This document shows positions 50,627 through 60,914 of a stretch of DNA of 64,000 bases, one piece after another. The stretch lies in the NCBI RefSeq assembly GCF_002101585.1, contig NZ_LQOT01000012.1:1-64000 (forward strand), written 5' to 3'. The notes beneath the pieces were generated by a model. It was given only the letters and a program-made list of their open reading frames with translations, was not told the origin of the DNA and ran no database searches. Position numbers and translations under genes: made by a program. Each line of letters opens with the position of its first letter. Position 1 is the stretch's first letter. This DNA comes from Mycolicibacter engbaekii (GTDB lineage: Bacteria; Actinomycetota; Actinomycetes; Mycobacteriales; Mycobacteriaceae).

Positions 50627-51481
50627 GTGGACAACATTCGCGGTAAGACCATTGCTATCACCGGTGCCGCCCGGGGTATCGGGCTGGCCACTGCCACGGC
50701 CCTGCTCGCCAGGGGCGCTCGCGTCGTCATCGGCGACCGCGACGTCGCGGTCCTCGAGCACGCCGTCAAGCGACTCAGTGCCAGCGGCCAGGTCAGCGGT
50801 CACCCGCTCGACGTGACCGACCGCGAATCCTTCTCGACCTTCCTGGACAAGGCCCGCGCCGACGGCGACGGCCACATCGACGTGCTGATCAACAATGCCG
50901 GCGTCATGCCGGTGGGCCCGTTCCTGGAGCAGTCCCCGGAGTCCATCCGCTCGGCGACCGAAGTCAACTTCTACGGCGTGCTCAATGGTTGCCAGCTGGT
51001 ACTGCCGGAAATGGTCAAGCGGCGCAGCGGCCACATCATCAACATCGCCTCGCTGGCCGGCATCATCGCGGTGCCCGGCCAGGTGCTCTACGCCGGAACC
51101 AAGTTCGCGGTGGTGGGACTCAGCACCGCGATGTCGGATGAGTTCGCCCCGCAGGGCGTCCAGGTCTCCGCCGTGCTGCCGACCTTCACCAACACCGAAT
51201 TGATTTCGGGTACCGCGCCCTCCGGCGCCCAGAAGCCGGTAGAGCCCGAGGACATCGCCGCCGGGGTCGTCAAGGTGCTCGACAAGCCCCGGACCCTGCT
51301 CTCGGTGCCCGGCTTCGGGCGTCGCGTCTCGATCCTGGCCAGTCTGCTGCCGGACCGGGGCCGTCGCTGGCTGAACAAGAAGACGCACAACGACACCGTG
51401 TTCCTGCAGTTCGACACCGCGGCCCGCAAGGCCTACGAGGATCGCGCGCAGCACGCCACCGGCGTCGTCGAAGGCGACTGA
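50627..51481 (+). CDS. SDR-family oxidoreductase
   Basis: A classical short-chain dehydrogenase of 284 residues: TGAARGIGLATA (cofactor loop), INNAGVMPVGP, and the catalytic YAGTKFAVVG. The C-terminal extension RVSILASLLPDRGRRWLNKK is hydrophobic and basic, as in lipid- or retinol-type SDRs that touch membranes. GTG at 50627 is favoured by the adjacent -10 element and the family start. A near-perfect palindrome at its promoter suggests dedicated repression. Substrate unknown. Confidence 0.9.
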   Translation: MDNIRGKTIAITGAARGIGLATATALLARGARVVIGDRDVAVLEHAVKRLSASGQVSGHPLDVTDRESFSTFLDKARADGDGHIDVLINNAGVMPVGPFLEQSPESIRSATEVNFYGVLNGCQLVLPEMVKRRSGHIINIASLAGIIAVPGQVLYAGTKFAVVGLSTAMSDEFAPQGVQVSAVLPTFTNTELISGTAPSGAQKPVEPEDIAAGVVKVLDKPRTLLSVPGFGRRVSILASLLPDRGRRWLNKKTHNDTVFLQFDTAARKAYEDRAQHATGVVEGD

Positions 51482-51487
51482 GCAGCC

Positions 51488-52717
51488 CTATCCCAGCGCC
51501 TGATCGAGGTCGGCGATCAGGTCGTCGGTGCCTTCCAGGCCCACCGAGATCCGCACCACCCCGTCGCCGAGTCCGATCGCGGCACGCCCCTGCGGGCCCA
51601 TGGCCCGGTGGGTGGTGGTTGCCGGGTGGGTGATCAAGGACTTCACGTCGCCCAGGTTGTTGGAGATGTCGATCAGCTTCAGCTTGTCCAGCAACTCGAA
51701 GGCCCGCGCCTTGGCGGCACGCTCGGGGCTGTCGAGCTCGAAAGTGATGACGGTGCCGCCGCCCGACATCTGTTTGCGCGCCAGATCGTACTGCGGGTGC
51801 GATGCCAAAAACGGGTAGCGCACCCAGCGCACGGCCGGATGCTGCTCCAGGAACTGCGCGATCTTCAACGCCGCGGAGTTCGCATAGTCGACCCGAACAG
51901 CCAGCGTTTCAAGGCCTTTCAACAGGACCCAGGCGTTGAAGGCGCTCAGCGCCGGTCCGGTGTGACGCATCAGGGTCTGCACGGGGCCGTCGATGTAGTC
52001 CTGGTCTCCCAGGATCGCCCCACCCAGGACCCGGCCCTGCCCGTCGAGGTGTTTGGTGCCCGAATACACCACGACGTCCACTCCCAGCGGGATCCCCTGC
52101 TGCAGTAGCGGCGTGGCGAACACGTTGTCCAGCACCACTTTCGCGCCGGCGGCATGCGCCAGCTCGGTGACCGCGGCGATGTCCACCAGCGACTGCATCG
52201 GGTTGGACGGCGTCTCGAAGAACACCGCATCGGTGGGCACCGACAACGCCTGCTCCCACTGCGCCAGGTCCTCGCCGTCGACGAACACCGTCTCGACCCC
52301 CCAGCGGGGCAGAATCTCGTTGCAGACCACAAAGCAGGACCCGAACAGGCTGCGCGCGGCCACCAGCCGATCGCCGGCCTTCAGCAGCGCGCCCAGCGCC
52401 ACGAACACCGCCGCCATGCCGCTGGCGGTGGCGAAGGCCGCCGGAGCCCCTTCGATCAGCCGCAGCCGCTCCTCGAACATCGACACCGTGGGGTTGCCGT
52501 AGCGGGAGTAGACGAAGCGGTCCACTTCGCCGGTGAACGCCTGCTCGGCAGCGGCCGCGGACTCATAGACATACCCCGAGGTGAGGAACAGTCCCTCGGC
52601 GGTCTCCTCGAACTGCGTGCGCAGCAGGCCGCCGCGCACGCCGATGGTGGCCGCACTGACACCCTCGGGAAGCGGTTTGGGCCGCCGGACCGAGCGGGCG
52701 GGGCCGGGCTCGCTCAT
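51488..52717 (-). CDS. metZ: O-succinylhomoserine sulfhydrylase
   Basis: A 409-residue PLP enzyme of the Cys/Met metabolism family that makes homocysteine from O-succinylhomoserine and sulfide. YSRYGNPTVSMFEERL binds phosphate, and the PLP lysine is in YSGTKHLDGQGR. Its start overlaps the stop of the rhodanese gene by four bases, a pairing kept in M. tuberculosis (Rv0390-Rv0391), which ties sulfide or sulfane-sulfur handling to methionine synthesis. Confidence 0.95.
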   Translation of the reverse strand: MSEPGPARSVRRPKPLPEGVSAATIGVRGGLLRTQFEETAEGLFLTSGYVYESAAAAEQAFTGEVDRFVYSRYGNPTVSMFEERLRLIEGAPAAFATASGMAAVFVALGALLKAGDRLVAARSLFGSCFVVCNEILPRWGVETVFVDGEDLAQWEQALSVPTDAVFFETPSNPMQSLVDIAAVTELAHAAGAKVVLDNVFATPLLQQGIPLGVDVVVYSGTKHLDGQGRVLGGAILGDQDYIDGPVQTLMRHTGPALSAFNAWVLLKGLETLAVRVDYANSAALKIAQFLEQHPAVRWVRYPFLASHPQYDLARKQMSGGGTVITFELDSPERAAKARAFELLDKLKLIDISNNLGDVKSLITHPATTTHRAMGPQGRAAIGLGDGVVRISVGLEGTDDLIADLDQALG

Positions 52718-53118
52718 GACTGCGTCCAGGGCAGCCCGACCGCCCGCCAGCCGGTTCCGCCCCGGTGAGCCCGCTCGTCGAGATGGCCTTCGAAACCGTC
52801 GAGCACGTTGTAGGACGGGGTCAGCCCCAGTGCCGTACCCGTCTCAGCGGCCCCGATGGAGCGGTTGCCGGAGCGACACAGGAAGATCGCGGGCCCGCCG
52901 GCGACCCGGGCCGCCAGTTGGCGGGAGAAGTCGCGGTTGGGCGTGCCGTCGGAGTGGACCCACTCGATACAGAGCACCTCGCGGCCCAGCGTGGACAGGT
53001 CGGGCAGGCCCACGAAGCGCCATTCGGCGTCGGTCCGCACGTCGATGAGCGTCGCCGCCGGGTCGTCGCGCAGTATCTCCCAGGCCTGCTCGGGCGTGAT
53101 ATCTCCTGCGTAGCTCAC
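52714..53118 (-). CDS. Rhodanese-domain protein (Rv0390 type)
   Basis: A 134-residue single rhodanese domain. The active loop FLCRSGNRSIGAA carries the persulfide cysteine, and LIDVRTDAEWRFVG is the conserved N-terminal motif. The GTG at 53118 gives the normal family start (SYAGDITPEQAWEIL). Probably a sulfurtransferase delivering or disposing of sulfane sulfur next to MetZ, with which it overlaps. Confidence 0.93.
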   Translation of the reverse strand: MSYAGDITPEQAWEILRDDPAATLIDVRTDAEWRFVGLPDLSTLGREVLCIEWVHSDGTPNRDFSRQLAARVAGGPAIFLCRSGNRSIGAAETGTALGLTPSYNVLDGFEGHLDERAHRGGTGWRAVGLPWTQS

Positions 53119-53161
53119 CTGCGGAAGTGTCGCATCTGGGGCGGTTTCCCGCCACGGGGGG

Positions 53162-54442
53162 TCAGGGCCAGAGCGTGCCCAGCACGGTCGCCACCCGCGC
53201 CGCGCGGTCGCGCGCGACCGCGATGTCTGGCCCGGTGGCAAGCGCCAAGCCCAGCCGGCGGCGGGGGTGGCCTTCATGGTGACCGAACACCACCACGTCA
53301 CTTTCGGTCACGCTGAGTGCATCGGCGACCACCGACGCGCTGTCCGAAGTGGTGACGGCCCCGGTGCCGGCGCCGCGGCGAGAGTAGATCAGCCGGGCGG
53401 CGCCGGGCGAGACCATGATGGTGTCGGTCACCATGCCCAAGATCCCACGCGCCTGCAGCTCGAAACCGGAGAGCCGCTGGGTGCGCAACGTCAGCAGGGC
53501 GGCGTCGTAGGGGCGCACCGTGACCCCGCCGAAGTACACCTCGTCGCCGTGTACCAGCAGTTCCACCCCGAACAGGCCGCGGCCGCCCAGCGCCCGGGCG
53601 ACCCGCGCGGTGATCGACTTGGCCGCATCCAGGGCCACGGAGCTCATCGGGTGCGGCTGCCAGAACTCCACCGTCAGCTGCCCGTTCGGCTCCTCGATGC
53701 TGCGATGACCGATCGGTGCGCAGAAGTCCAGGGCGGGTCCGTCGTGGCCGTCGCGGAGCACCGCCAGCAGCATGACCTCGCTGTCGACCTCCACCGCCGT
53801 CTCGGCCAACACCCGCGGCGGTACGTCCGGGGCGCAGGCCGCCACGGCACGCTGCCAGGCCGGCTCGATATCGCTGTCGCGCACCATCACCGAGCGGCCC
53901 TCCCCGAGCGCCCCGCCCACCGGTTTGACCGACATGGGATAGCCGGCCTGCCCGGCCACCGCCCGCAGTTCCTCAACCGATCCGACAAACCAGAAGGGCG
54001 GTGTGGGCAGTCCCAGTTCCTCGGAGGCCAGCCGCCGCATCCACTCGGGGTCCGCGGCCAGCCGGGCCCCGCGGATGCCCGGCACCAGCTGGGTGAAGCC
54101 GGTGTCGACGGCGGCGGTCAGCGCATCGGTGGCCCCCACCTCGGAGCCCGCCACCACATATTTCGGCTGCAGCCACCGGATGGCCGCCGCCAGTTCGTCG
54201 TTGTCGCCCAGGTCGACCACCACCGTGCGATCGACAACCCCGTGCAGCGGGGCATCGGCGTAGCGGTCGACGGCGATCACCTCGGCACCCAGGCGCTGCA
54301 GCGCCCGCACCAGTTCACGGCTGAGATCACCGGACCCGAGCAACGCCACCCTGGTGCGGCTGGGACCGTCCGCGGCCAGCCGCTCAGTCACGATCTCGCC
54401 CGCCTCGCTCGTCACCGCCACCCCTCCCCGGCAATGTTGCAT
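53162..54442 (-). CDS. purT: PurT-like ATP-grasp protein (formate-dependent GAR transformylase family)
   Basis: A 426-residue ATP-grasp enzyme with the PurT order: VALLGSGDLSRELVRALQRLG near the N-terminus, VKPVGGALGEGRSVM in the nucleotide loop, EFWQPHPMS, GRGLFGVELLVHGDEV and the C-terminal lid. PurT makes formyl-GAR from formate and ATP. Two departures: the usual SSSGKGQS loop reads GGALGEGRS, and the second Mg ligand motif SEVSPRPHDTG reads GGVTVRPYDAA, losing the Glu (Gly near 306). Activity may be altered. Start uncertain between codon 1 and GTG at codon 8. Confidence 0.87.
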   Translation of the reverse strand: MQHCRGGVAVTSEAGEIVTERLAADGPSRTRVALLGSGDLSRELVRALQRLGAEVIAVDRYADAPLHGVVDRTVVVDLGDNDELAAAIRWLQPKYVVAGSEVGATDALTAAVDTGFTQLVPGIRGARLAADPEWMRRLASEELGLPTPPFWFVGSVEELRAVAGQAGYPMSVKPVGGALGEGRSVMVRDSDIEPAWQRAVAACAPDVPPRVLAETAVEVDSEVMLLAVLRDGHDGPALDFCAPIGHRSIEEPNGQLTVEFWQPHPMSSVALDAAKSITARVARALGGRGLFGVELLVHGDEVYFGGVTVRPYDAALLTLRTQRLSGFELQARGILGMVTDTIMVSPGAARLIYSRRGAGTGAVTTSDSASVVADALSVTESDVVVFGHHEGHPRRRLGLALATGPDIAVARDRAARVATVLGTLWP

Positions 54443-54552
54443 GCCGCTCCAGGATAGGGGGAACGCCGACGGTGCTGCAGCGCCGGCGAACCTGCCTGGA
54501 ACGGACCGGTTGTTTGCTGCGCGCAGGGGTTCCGGGCCTTATCGCCCGGGCC

Positions 54553-54558
54553 TAGAGT
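54553..54558 (+). promoter_or_regulatory. -10 element for DoxX gene
   Basis: TAGAGT ends 7 bases before the ATG at 54566, fitting a leaderless transcript. No ribosome-binding site is present in between. Confidence 0.5.
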
Positions 54559-54565
54559 CGGTTCC

Positions 54566-54931
54566 ATGAGTGTGCTGACGTCACCGAAGACCTACACGGG
54601 CCTGGCCGCCCTGCAAGCCGCCGACGCGGCGCTGTGCGCCATCCCGGCACCGTTCATCACCACAGCACTCGACACCGTCGGATGCCCGCAGGAGATCAGG
54701 CCGATCCTGCCGGTCGTCAAGGCCGCTGCGGCGGTCGGGCTGCTGTCGGTGCACCGGTTTCCGCGGCTGGCACGGCTGACCACCGCCGCGTTGACGCTGT
54801 ACTTCGTCCTTGCCGTCGGCGCGCATATCCGGGTCCGCGACAGCATCGCCAACACCGTGCCGGCGGCGTCGCTGCTGACGCTGTTCGCGGCGATGACGCT
54901 CAGCGGTCCGCAACGCAGCGCCCGGCGCTAG
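54566..54931 (+). CDS. DoxX-like membrane protein
   Basis: A 121-residue protein with four hydrophobic helices (about 8-28, 46-62, 68-90, 94-113) and the charged loop HIRVRDSI between the last two, as in the DoxX-like family. Members have been associated with quinone or thiosulfate redox processes and oxidative stress, but no role is fixed. It stands alone between purT (divergent) and a thioesterase (convergent). Confidence 0.78.
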   Translation: MSVLTSPKTYTGLAALQAADAALCAIPAPFITTALDTVGCPQEIRPILPVVKAAAAVGLLSVHRFPRLARLTTAALTLYFVLAVGAHIRVRDSIANTVPAASLLTLFAAMTLSGPQRSARR

Positions 54932-54950
54932 AGCCGAGCGCGCCGCAGCA

Positions 54951-56908
<1,958 letters not shown>

Positions 56909-56992
56909 TTACTGTGGTCCAGCCGGGGACTGAGCCTATCTGAAGCGATTCACGAGGAGCGTGTTGAACGCCACTAACGGCACGGAGCGCCT

Positions 56993-57652
56993 GTGACAGC
57001 GCCGCAAACCGCCGTCTTAGTGTTCGACGGACGGCCGCTGCCACGCCCCCTGCGGGGGCTGCCCACCATGCGGTTCGGCGACGGTAGCGGCCGCGAGGAC
57101 TTCGACGCGGCCATCGACCGGTACCGCCGGCTGGTGGTCGTCGGCGCCGACGCCGACCTGGCGCGCCTGGCGACCCGGCTGCTGCGCACCGACCGGCTCG
57201 ACGTCGAGGTGGGTTATGCCCCCAGAGGCCGGACACCGGCCACCGCGGCCTACCGGCTGCCGGCGGGATGGCGGGCCGCGCGGCGGGCCCGGCAGGGCGC
57301 CGCCCAGCCGGTGCCGCTGGTGCGTGACGACGCCGGCACCGTCCTGGTGGGCGCCGCCCGCTGGCTGCCGGTGGACGGCGCCGAGGTGCTGCACGGAGAG
57401 GGCATCGTCGATGACACCGCCCTGTTCGACGGGGATGTCACCGGCGTGGTGATCGAGCCGACCGGCACCGCCCCGGGTGTGCGCGCCGCGGTGCTGCCCC
57501 GGCGCCGCCGGGTACGGCGCTGGGTGGCGGGCCGGGCGGCGCAGCTGGGCACCACCGGCGCGCTGGTGGTGCGCGACGGGGTCTGCGCCAGCCGTACCGT
57601 GAAACGATCCACCTTCTACCGCCACATCGAGGACTGGCTGCTCGTGCGATGA
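56993..57652 (+). CDS. Conserved hypothetical protein (Rv0358 type)
   Basis: A 219-residue soluble, Arg-rich protein with GTG start. No domain is recognised. Features: LPTMRFGDGSGREDFDAAID, a strand-turn RLVVVGADADLARLATRLLRT, and a C-terminal RTVKRSTFYRHIEDW that recalls lipid- or nucleotide-kinase-like C-terminal segments without a convincing match. Position between purA and the M50 protease is conserved in mycobacteria. Confidence 0.78.
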   Translation: MTAPQTAVLVFDGRPLPRPLRGLPTMRFGDGSGREDFDAAIDRYRRLVVVGADADLARLATRLLRTDRLDVEVGYAPRGRTPATAAYRLPAGWRAARRARQGAAQPVPLVRDDAGTVLVGAARWLPVDGAEVLHGEGIVDDTALFDGDVTGVVIEPTGTAPGVRAAVLPRRRRVRRWVAGRAAQLGTTGALVVRDGVCASRTVKRSTFYRHIEDWLLVR

Positions 57653-57690
57653 CCGCGCGGGCCGGGCCAGCGAAGCTCCGGCAAAGTCGG

Positions 57691-57696
57691 TAGGTT
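57691..57696 (+). promoter_or_regulatory. -10 element for leaderless M50 protease transcript
   Basis: TAGGTT ends 6 bases before the GTG start at 57703, the spacing for transcription starting at the first codon. Confidence 0.5.
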
Positions 57697-57702
57697 CGGG
57701 CG

Positions 57703-58488
57703 GTGAACGTGCAACCCCTGCGCAGCCGGGCGGTCCGGCCCAGCCCGGTGTTCCTGGGGTTGGTGGCGCTGGCCGCCGTCGGCGGCGCACTCGCCTGGCG
57801 GGCGGGCGAGGAGATCGGGCCGCTGGCCTACGCCGGGGTGTTCGTGCTCGTCATCGCCGGTTGGCTGGTCTCGCTGTGCCTGCACGAATTCGGCCACGCC
57901 TACACCGCCTGGCGGTTCGGTGACCACGGTGCGGAAATGCGCGGCTATCTGACCCTCAACCCCTTGCGTTACACCCATCCCGGCCTGTCACTGGTGCTGC
58001 CCCTGCTGGTCATCGCGCTGGGCGGGATCGGGTTGCCGGGCGGGGCCGTTTACGTGCAGACCTCGGCGATGACGCCGCGGCGGCGCACCCTGGTCAGCCT
58101 GGCGGGCCCGGCGGCCAATCTGGTGCTCGCGGTGCTGCTGTTGGGCGTCACGCGCGCGTTCTACGACCCCGCTCATCCGGTGTTCTGGTCCGGGGTGGCG
58201 TTTCTGGGCTTCCTGCAGGTGACCGCGCTGGTGCTCAATCTGCTGCCGGTGCCGGGGCTGGACGGCTACGGCGCGCTGGAGCCGCACTTGAGTCCGGCGA
58301 CCCGCCGCGCCGTGGCACCCTTCCAGCAGTGGGGCCTGTTGGCGCTGGTGGTGCTGCTGTTCGCCTCTCCGGCGTTGAGCCAGAAGTTCTTCGCACTGGT
58401 GTTGTGGTTCTTCGACCTCTTCGCCGTGCCGCGGCTGCTGGTCTCGTGGGGGCTGAGCCTGACCCAGTTCTGGAACGCCTGGTTCTGA
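57703..58488 (+). CDS. Site-2 protease-type M50 metallopeptidase (Rv0359 type)
   Basis: A 261-residue integral membrane protease with about six helices. The zinc motif LHEFGHAY places His61, Glu62 and His65 in the membrane, and LLPVPGLDGYGAL gives the third ligand Asp187. It lacks PDZ or CBS domains, as in the short rhomboid-like S2P subfamily. Such enzymes cleave within membrane segments, for instance of anti-sigma factors; the target is unknown. Confidence 0.92.
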   Translation: MNVQPLRSRAVRPSPVFLGLVALAAVGGALAWRAGEEIGPLAYAGVFVLVIAGWLVSLCLHEFGHAYTAWRFGDHGAEMRGYLTLNPLRYTHPGLSLVLPLLVIALGGIGLPGGAVYVQTSAMTPRRRTLVSLAGPAANLVLAVLLLGVTRAFYDPAHPVFWSGVAFLGFLQVTALVLNLLPVPGLDGYGALEPHLSPATRRAVAPFQQWGLLALVVLLFASPALSQKFFALVLWFFDLFAVPRLLVSWGLSLTQFWNAWF

Positions 58489-58570
58489 CAGGGCCCGGCG
58501 TCGCGGGTCAGCCTCACGCCGCAACCCGACTTCACCCGGCGGCGGGCCCGCCCGCCTATATTCACCTCCC

Positions 58571-59458
58571 ATGGGCTCCGGTCACGAGCACACCACCACC
58601 GACACCCGACTGTCGCGGATGGTCATCGGCGCCGCGATCCTGACCGCGTTCTTCGCCGTCGAGCTGACCACCGCGATCATGATCAATTCGATGGCGCTGC
58701 TGGCTGACGCCGGCCATCTGCTCACCGACCTGGCCGCCCTGTTCATGGGGGCGGCGGCGGTGATGCTGGCCCGGCGCGGCAGCACCCCGCCGTCGCACAC
58801 CTATGGCTGGCACCGCGCCGAGGTCTTCACCGCGGTCGCCAACGCGGTGCTGCTGATCGGGGTGGCGACGTTCATCCTCACCGAGGCGATCCGCCGCATC
58901 GGTACCGCGCCCGATGTGCCCGGTGTGCCGATGATCGTGGTGGCACTGGCCGGACTTGTCGTCAACCTCGGGGTCGCCGCGCTGTTGCGGTCCCACTCCA
59001 CGGTGAGTCTGGCGGTGCGCGGCGCGTACATGGAGGTGCTGGCCGACACCGTCGGCAGCGTGGGCGTGCTGATCGCCGGGGTTGTCACCCTCACCACCGG
59101 GTGGCCCTACGCCGACGTGGTGGTCGCGGTCTTCGTCGCGCTGTGGGTGTTGCCGCGCGCGTTCGCCCTGGCGGGGGCGGCACTGCGAATTCTCTCGGAG
59201 GCCTCACCGAGCCACATCGACGTCGCGGAACTCCGCGCGGCACTCGCCGGCATCGACGGTGTCACCGACGTTCACGATCTGCACGTGTGGACGCTGGTTC
59301 CGGGGCAGGACATGGCCACAGCGCACCTGGGCACCAGCGCCGACGCCGGCCGCGTGCTGGCCGACGCGCGCGCCGTGCTGGCCGCTCGCGGGTTGACGCA
59401 CGCCACCGTGCAGGTGGAGCCTGCCGGGCAGGGGGGTCGTTGCTCGCTCGGATGCTGA
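58571..59458 (+). CDS. Cation diffusion facilitator (CDF) metal exporter
   Basis: A 295-residue CDF transporter with six helices and a C-terminal regulatory domain (about 205-285, VHDLHVWTLVPGQ). The TM2 site is ADAGHLLTDL, normal for zinc. The TM5 site reads EVLADTVGS, with Glu where zinc exporters usually have His (HxxxD). The chain ends in GGRCSLGC, a possible extra metal-binding tail. Likely exports Zn, Mn, Fe or Co in exchange for protons; specificity is uncertain. Confidence 0.9.
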   Translation: MGSGHEHTTTDTRLSRMVIGAAILTAFFAVELTTAIMINSMALLADAGHLLTDLAALFMGAAAVMLARRGSTPPSHTYGWHRAEVFTAVANAVLLIGVATFILTEAIRRIGTAPDVPGVPMIVVALAGLVVNLGVAALLRSHSTVSLAVRGAYMEVLADTVGSVGVLIAGVVTLTTGWPYADVVVAVFVALWVLPRAFALAGAALRILSEASPSHIDVAELRAALAGIDGVTDVHDLHVWTLVPGQDMATAHLGTSADAGRVLADARAVLAARGLTHATVQVEPAGQGGRCSLGC

Positions 59459-59462
59459 GGGG

Positions 59463-59888
59463 TCAGCTCAGCCCCAGCGCGGAGCGGGCGCCGGGATCGC
59501 AGTCGTCTAGCAGAGCCAGGCAGCGTGCCTGCTCGTCGGCTTCGCCGATGCTGGTGGCGGCACGCGCCAGCGCGGCCACACACCGCAAGAAACCACGGTT
59601 GGGTTCATGCGAATACGGCACCGGGCCGTAGCCCTTCCACCCGTTGCGGCGCAGCTGGTCCAGGCCCCGGTGGTAACCGGTGCGCGCGTAGGCGTAGGCA
59701 GTGACAGCCTTGTCCTCGGCCAATGCCGCTTCGGCCAGCACCGCCCACGCCACCGAGGCGGCCGGATACGCGGCCGCGACAACTTCGGGGTTCTGGTTGC
59801 CCCGCAGAGCGGCCTCGGCGTCGGGATCGCCGGGCAGCAGGGTCGGATCGGGTCGGAGGAGATCACCGGTGTGAGTCACATCGTCCAT
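59463..59888 (-). CDS. DUF3151 protein (Rv0360c type)
   Basis: A 141-residue helical protein: PDPTLLPGDPDAEAALRGNQ, then AYPAASVAWAVLAEAAL and AYAYARTGYHRGLDQLRRNG, with repeats resembling TPR helices, and a C-terminal ALLDDCDPGARSALGL. DUF3151 is restricted to actinobacteria and has no known role. The ATG at 59888 is preferred over 59915 because the family begins MDDVTHTGDLL. It converges closely on the CDF gene, with 4 bases between stops. Confidence 0.88.
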   Translation of the reverse strand: MDDVTHTGDLLRPDPTLLPGDPDAEAALRGNQNPEVVAAAYPAASVAWAVLAEAALAEDKAVTAYAYARTGYHRGLDQLRRNGWKGYGPVPYSHEPNRGFLRCVAALARAATSIGEADEQARCLALLDDCDPGARSALGLS

Positions 59889-59987
59889 TCTGCCGTGCCG
59901 TCCATGGCCAGCCACTCCGGCAATCCGCCGGCTCGCTCAGTAAGCTGGCGCGCAGCAGATTAGCTAGCGGGAGGACAGCCGTAGCCC

Positions 59988-60842
59988 ATGCCGAACCCAT
60001 CCGGCCCCGACCGCGACGACGTTCCCGCACCGCCCGCATCCGATCAGGGTTCCGGGACCGGCGCTGCCCCGGTCGAGCAGCATCCCGACGGCGACGACCA
60101 GGTCACCCAGATCCAGCCCGTCGACTCAGACGACGAGACGGCGACGGCCGCCCTGGCGGAGACACCGGCCGACGCCGACGCTGTCACCGAGGTGATCGCC
60201 ACCGAGGCCGCGCCCGGTACCGACGGTTCACCGGAGCGCAGGTTCACCGCTCCCGGGTTCGACGCCGGGCACACCGAAGTCATCCCGTCGGTGGATGATG
60301 CCGACACCGAACTGATCGCTCAGCAGAGCGATGACGCGGGCAAGGCGATACCGCAACAGATTCCGGCACGGGTCGGCACCAAGCTGCCCAGCACCGTCTC
60401 GCGCAGCTGGGGCTGGGTGATGGCGGTGATCCTGATCATCCTGGCGCTCGCGGTGATCGCCGTGCTGGGCACGCTGTGGCTGACCCGCGAAACCCGCCAG
60501 GCGGCCTCCCAGGAGGAACACGTCCGGTCCACGATCCAGAGTTTCGACATCGCCACGCAGAACGGCGATCTGGCCGCACTGCGCAGTCTCACCTGCGGCG
60601 ACATCCGCGACCGCTACGTCAACTACGACCAGAAGGTCTGGGACGAGACCTACCGCCGGATCGCGGCGGCCAAGCAGTACCCGGTGGTCGCCAGCATCGA
60701 CGAGGTGGTGGTCAACGACGGCCACGCCGAGGCCAACGTCACCGCCTTCATGGCCTACGAGCCACGGGTGCGCTCAACCCGCAGCTTCGACCTGCAGTTC
60801 CGTGACGACCAGTGGAAGATCTGCCAGTCGCACGGCAGCTGA
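59988..60842 (+). CDS. Single-pass membrane protein with NTF2-like exported domain (Rv0361 type)
   Basis: A 284-residue protein: a disordered acidic cytosolic region (1-135, rich in Asp, Glu, Ala, Thr), one membrane helix (about 142-165, VMAVILIILALAVIAVL) and an extracytoplasmic NTF2-like domain (about 175-284: TIQSFDIATQNGDLAALRSL, NVTAFMAYEPRVRSTRSFDL). Many mycobacterial envelope proteins share this layout. GGAGGACAG lies upstream. No specific role known. Confidence 0.87.
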   Translation: MPNPSGPDRDDVPAPPASDQGSGTGAAPVEQHPDGDDQVTQIQPVDSDDETATAALAETPADADAVTEVIATEAAPGTDGSPERRFTAPGFDAGHTEVIPSVDDADTELIAQQSDDAGKAIPQQIPARVGTKLPSTVSRSWGWVMAVILIILALAVIAVLGTLWLTRETRQAASQEEHVRSTIQSFDIATQNGDLAALRSLTCGDIRDRYVNYDQKVWDETYRRIAAAKQYPVVASIDEVVVNDGHAEANVTAFMAYEPRVRSTRSFDLQFRDDQWKICQSHGS

Positions 60843-60849
60843 TGACGTT

Positions 60850-60912
60850 CGTTGACGCTGCGCCTACGGCGGGGCTCACTCGAACTTCCCCGCCGTGGAC
60901 GCAGAGTCAACG
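60850..60912. terminator. Long inverted repeat between convergent Rv0361-type gene and fba
   Basis: Arms at 60850-60874 and 60888-60912 pair in 22 of 25 positions with a 13-base loop. The right arm contains GTGGACGCAGAGTCAACG, identical to 44172-44189. It begins 8 bases after one gene and ends 3 bases before the other's stop, so it can end both transcripts. No U-tract. Confidence 0.7.
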
Positions 60913-60914
60913 AC

